NCBI GenBank assembly: GCA_026261815.1
Contig: JAMPIT010000174.1
Location: forward strand, 6,572,001 to 6,636,000
Origin: Monarcha castaneiventris obscurior
Taxonomy: Eukaryota > Chordata > Aves > Passeriformes > Monarchidae
Length of the DNA stretch: 64,000 nucleotides
Direction: 5' to 3'
The notes below the pieces were generated by a model that was not told the origin of the DNA, ran no database searches, and saw only the letters and a list, made by a program, of their open reading frames with translations. The stretch's first letter is position 1, and each line of letters begins with the position of its first letter. A program made the translations under genes and the position numbers. Below are positions 51,201-64,000 of the stretch, one piece after another.

Positions 51201-54200
51201 CCTGCAGACACACCGGGAAGCTGTGACGCCGCATCGCGCTCTCGGCTGCTGATGGTCAGCATTGAGTTTTAGCAGGGAAATGGCAGATGCCTGACGCGCT
51301 GTAGAAGTGATGGAACAGTGAATCTCCAGAGCACTCAGAAGGTTCACAGCAATAGAGCTCAGTAGCTCCGGAGAGGACTCAATGTTACATTTAGCGTTTT
51401 GTAATTCTTGTGTAATTCAGTGGGATGCTGAGTGTTTGTATATTACTGAAGAAAGGAAAGAAAGAAAAATACAACGAAGTCATAGGTTATAAGTAAAAAA
51501 TGGCCTTGACCAGTCCTTCCACAACCCTGAAGTAGGGGTAACTCTACTCCATGCAGATTGGTGATTGTCTCACTAAAAGCCTCCTGGATTGGGATTTTGT
51601 GCCCCTGCAGACAATGTCTCTCAGTATCTTTATAGCCTTAACATTTAAAAGCTGCCATTTAAGTCTAACATTTCTTGTCTTATCCGTACAAGGCAGAAAG
51701 AACAGGTTTTCCCTTTTATCTTTGTTGATCCTCAAAACAGACCCAAGGGAAGTATGACACTGATCCTTCATAATATACTCCCCGTAAGAAGAATTCATGA
51801 AGAAAAGATTTAAGCCCAAACAAGAAGCCCCCAAATATACAGATGCAAGGAGCATGTTTTCAGTATACACAACTTTATTTTCTAGTTAATGGGTACAATT
51901 ACTTTTCAAATGCAGCTTTTTTAAAGTGTAGAAAAATACATCTCCAAATTTAATATCTGACATGCAAAGACAGAACAGTAATATTCAAAATGCATACAAA
52001 AATACCACTTCTTCATCCTACTGGATAAAGACGAGCACACCAAGTTAACACTACTTAGGCATATTTGAATTAGTACAAAACTAGAGAATTTTAGCTTCAT
52101 TGCAAAATCCATTATTTTGGTATCCTTAATTTTGATGGATACATAGAAAATCGAGCACATACCCACTGAGAAAGGCATTTGAATGCATTCTGCATATTAT
52201 CTCTTACCCTTCTATGCCACTGTAGGCTTTGAGAGAAATGCTGTTTTTCGGAAAAAGCTTAATATTTTGTGCCTGTTAAAATAAGAACAACCGTGCCTGG
52301 AAGAAACACGCAGGCCAAGAATAAGTGCATTTCGTCATGTTTTATCACAATCCCAGATCAGATGTCATGTTTGGAAAGGAACTGGAAGACTGTTGAGTAT
52401 TTCATTGCTTTTTAAATACCTGTATAGACAAGAACTAGAGAAAGTTCAGAAAATAATGTAAGGGCACATCTCTGTCAAGTAAGAATCTGTACTCAAAACT
52501 TCACAGTGCAGATGTTGTCTTGAGGAAAAAAAATTCACTGCTACTACCTTTTTACCATCTTTTCCATAGAATGTGTCCTGCATAACAATTAGCTGAAAGC
52601 TCACTTACCAGGTATAACATTTTACTTTTCATATAAAATGTACACCTGTTTTAGAAAAGCAACACAGCCTCTAAAAACATGTCACTGGCTTTGTGCACTG
52701 GCAGCTGTTCCAGTAGTCAGGTTAACAGGAACTGGGGATGGGGACTTCAGGCCAGTAAGGTGGGCTGAAGTGCCAACCTCCCATGAGGGGCTGGCAAGGG
52801 GACAGGAGGAGGACAGGCAGAGTTAAAAGCACAAATTCTCAAATCACAGCCTGGGCTGAAGCATTCGTGTCAATAGAAATTAATGGTTCCATCTGAAGAG
52901 GTGCAGTGTGGTCTGATTTGCCTCTTGAACACCTCCCTCATTCTCAGCTGGTGGAGATGCCCATCCCACAGACAAATGGCCCAGGCCATTGTGAAAACAA
53001 TCCTGCTGTTTGCTGGCTAGGACTGCAGCACGAACATCACCTAAGTTCAAGTGTCTGAACTGAGAAGCTTCCATGACTTGTGAAGGCTGAAGTCTGTGAC
53101 TGAACCAGAGAATACAGATGCCAGTTTGGTGCTGTTACCTATTGTGTAAGATACTGTCCAACTGACTGAAGTTTACAGGATTTTTTTTTTTTCACTGATT
53201 TTGAGACAGTTCTCTCAGGTGCCGAGGCCAGAATAATTCATTTAGTGCTTAGCTTTTCCACTAGTGTTACCTGCAGCAGAAATCTTCTCTGTGCAGTGTG
53301 ATGTGGGAAAATTTCTCTGATGTAATCAAATAAACAGAATTAAATATACTAAAGTTAATTAGTCCACATTGTTAAACTTAAAGGCATTTTATACCTGGAC
53401 ATTTCTTACACTTTAGTTTTTATCTGTTTCCGCACCATAGAGGTTTTTTTCCCATTTAAAAAATAATGTAGTGCTAAAACATTTAAGATAGCAGTCTGTT
53501 TTCTGTCAAAATACATTTCTTCTTCATGAAAATTAAGAACATTAGTTAAAGTTTTGCTGGTCAAATCTTTATCTTTTGTAAATTATTGCACTTGTGCATT
53601 ATGAACTTTCAAATGTAAAAGAACAGCAGCAGTTTGATGTAGAATATTAAAAGAAAAAATCTCTATAAAAATGTAACTATTCATTAAACAAAAAATACAC
53701 CTATATTCCATTAAAAAAACCCCACAACCTCAATACTAGGTCACATTCTGACTTTCTTGCTTGTGCTCAATATCATCCTGTTTTACAGATTCCATTAAGT
53801 ACCCAGGGATGAAGGTTCTCCTTAATTTATGTCACGATCTGCCTCTTGGTGGAGATTATGTAACCTAGCCAAAATAATCTTCTGTCTGTCCTTCATTTAA
53901 GGGACAATCATTAATAGTAGTGCAAGACTTGCTACAGTGGGATTAATACAGAACTAATGAACCCATATCCAAGGGTCTTTAGAAACTTTTCCTACTTGAA
54001 GTATTACAGCAGTTCAATGCTGTTTCCTGTTCACATGACAGTTTCACCTGTCAGCTGTTTCAGCAATCTCACTACCTGCAGCAACTTAAGGAACTGCTTG
54101 AAAAAAATTATCATGATACATTTTTCAAGGCTTGTCAGCACATATTCTCACACTAATGTTCTAGAATTCAAAGCCTTGGCCACCTAGAACTCCTGCCCTT

Positions 54201-54616
54201 TCACTAGGCATTGTACAAAAACTGAACAGAAGGCTTGCCATCCAGAGATTTTGGTCTCTTCCACTCTTCTGGGAAGATCACAGAGCAGCTTTTCATCCTG
54301 TACACACTGATGAAAGTGTAGTGCAACTTCGGCCTGACTAGTCCCAAAACTGAGTACATCTTTCACAATAATCTGATTTTCTTTTTTATTAATATGTATC
54401 ATAGCAGAAAGTGCTTGCAGAATCAAGGTCCAGAGTATTTCTGGGATAATGTTAGCTAAAATTTGGAGAGTTAAGAGAGATCTGTATCATTCAGACAAAC
54501 AATCAGGGTTTTCTTCAAGTGCAAAGATTGGTTTCATAGCAGAAAATGCTGATATAGATAGTACTGGTGCGTGAATATTGCTGTGCATTCACAGGCAGGA
54601 CAGTACCAGCAGTCCT
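51201..54616 (-). other. SLC26A4: Spacer and probable SLC26A4 3'UTR
   Basis: AT-rich sequence without recognisable coding exons or CR1 tails. The part adjoining 54,616 is the 3'UTR of SLC26A4, transcribed right to left. A minus-strand AATAAA at 51,874-51,879 would give a 3'UTR of about 2.7 kb, similar in scale to human pendrin, and would end about 0.8 kb from the CBLL1 CpG island. An earlier hexamer at 54,385-54,390 would give a short one. Confidence 0.5.
51874..51879 (-). terminator. SLC26A4: Candidate SLC26A4 polyadenylation signal (AATAAA on minus strand)
   Basis: The plus strand reads tttatt. It is chosen only because the resulting 3'UTR length is plausible and because it precedes the CBLL1 promoter island. 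Competing hexamers exist upstream in the transcript, so this is tentative. Confidence 0.25.
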
Positions 54617-63353
<8,737 letters not shown>

Positions 63354-64000
63354 CTGCAAAGAACAGTGTTCATAGGAAATGAACTTACTACAACTCTATC
63401 GTCTGTTTCCAGGATTACAAAGAAAAAGGTTTAAATAGTTGCACATTACATTTCTTTAAGAACAAGGAGACCTGCCAAAGTGTTGTTGTGTTTAGGCATA
63501 TGTGGGCAACCATTACGCACTTCAACTAACACAGAGGGAATTCAATTAAGCAGGTAGTCTAAACAAACACAAGGTAGTAGCTCTTGGAGGGTTCTGTTAC
63601 AAAGACAGATGAATGGAGCTGTCTGTATGTCAGCTGGAAAAGGAACTGCTGGATAAGCTGTAGCTTTTCACGGTTAGGAACTGCACAACTGTAGTGTGGT
63701 AAAACAAAGCAGTTTACTCAACATGACAAAGGTGGTCCATGGCTGATGGTGAATGGCAAATGGCAGAGCTGCTCAGGCAAACACATGAAAGCTTAAAGAT
63801 ATCATGGCCAGCTGGGAGAGATTTCATCCCACATCCTACTGTGACAAACTCAGTCCTTTAATTGGAAATGAAATTCTGGGGAACTTGAGTTAATAGATTC
63901 TGACCCCTAATGTAAGTCACGCTATGTAAAACTTGATTGCCCTCTTCTGGCAGAGCTACAAAAATTATTCCCTACTAGAGCCGAGCTGCTAAGACACCTG
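63354..64000 (-). other. SLC26A4: Part of SLC26A4 intron 10
   Basis: Sequence upstream of coding exon 11 in the pendrin gene. I looked for the expected 114-nt exon 10 (the family's TALSR and STGGKTQ motifs) on the minus strand and did not find it, so it should lie beyond the right edge. Confidence 0.7.

Noticed and set aside
50242..51234. 330-codon (-), 275-codon (+) and other long frames in the CpG island
   Set aside because: High GC removes stop codons. The products are low-complexity Arg/Pro/Gly/Ala, partly repeated because of the 49-bp repeat, and the 330-codon frame is not in phase with the CBLL1 start.

Overview
This is vertebrate nuclear DNA, most likely from a bird. Genes are split into short exons with GT..AG introns, the non-coding sequence is AT-rich, there is one CpG island, and several truncated CR1-type LINE 3' ends (the usual bird/reptile interspersed repeat) are scattered through it. 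There are no operons, CRISPR arrays, rRNA or tRNA genes that I can see.

The window holds the SLC26A3 - CBLL1 - SLC26A4 neighbourhood, in the same relative order and orientation as on human 7q22-q31, seen here as the reverse complement. From left to right: (1) about 1-23.3 kb has no recognisable gene. It is presumed upstream/intergenic DNA of SLC26A3 and contains CR1 fragments and two local tandem duplications. (2) 23,382-36,180 (+) is a complete SLC26A3 coding region (DRA chloride/bicarbonate exchanger): 20 coding exons, 755 residues, with no frame break. (3) 36.2-44.8 kb is the region between converging gene ends. It carries a CR1 copy, a 32-bp tandem repeat and a 19-bp perfect hairpin. (4) 44,771-50,749 (-) is a complete CBLL1/Hakai coding region: six exons, 493 residues. 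Its start lies in a CpG island that contains a 49-bp tandem repeat. (5) 51.1-54.6 kb is presumed SLC26A4 3'UTR plus spacer. (6) 54,617-63,353 (-) is the 3' half of SLC26A4 (pendrin): coding exons 11-21 by the human count, 359 residues plus stop. The 5' exons lie beyond the right edge.

The two transporters are paralogues flanking CBLL1 and pointing toward each other. Their downstream exons correspond one-to-one with identical or nearly identical lengths and phases, which is direct evidence of an old gene duplication. Both are membrane anion exchangers ending in a cytoplasmic STAS domain. CBLL1 is an unrelated E3 ubiquitin ligase and m6A-writer cofactor that sits between them.

I reconstructed splice structures by eye, relying on GT/AG sites, reading phase and the family's protein sequence. 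UTR ends, transcription starts and repeat boundaries are approximate. I found no evidence of a previously undescribed system. The best second-look items are the SLC26A3/SLC26A4 exon mirror, the 49-bp repeat at the CBLL1 promoter, and the short perfect hairpin next to a tandem repeat.
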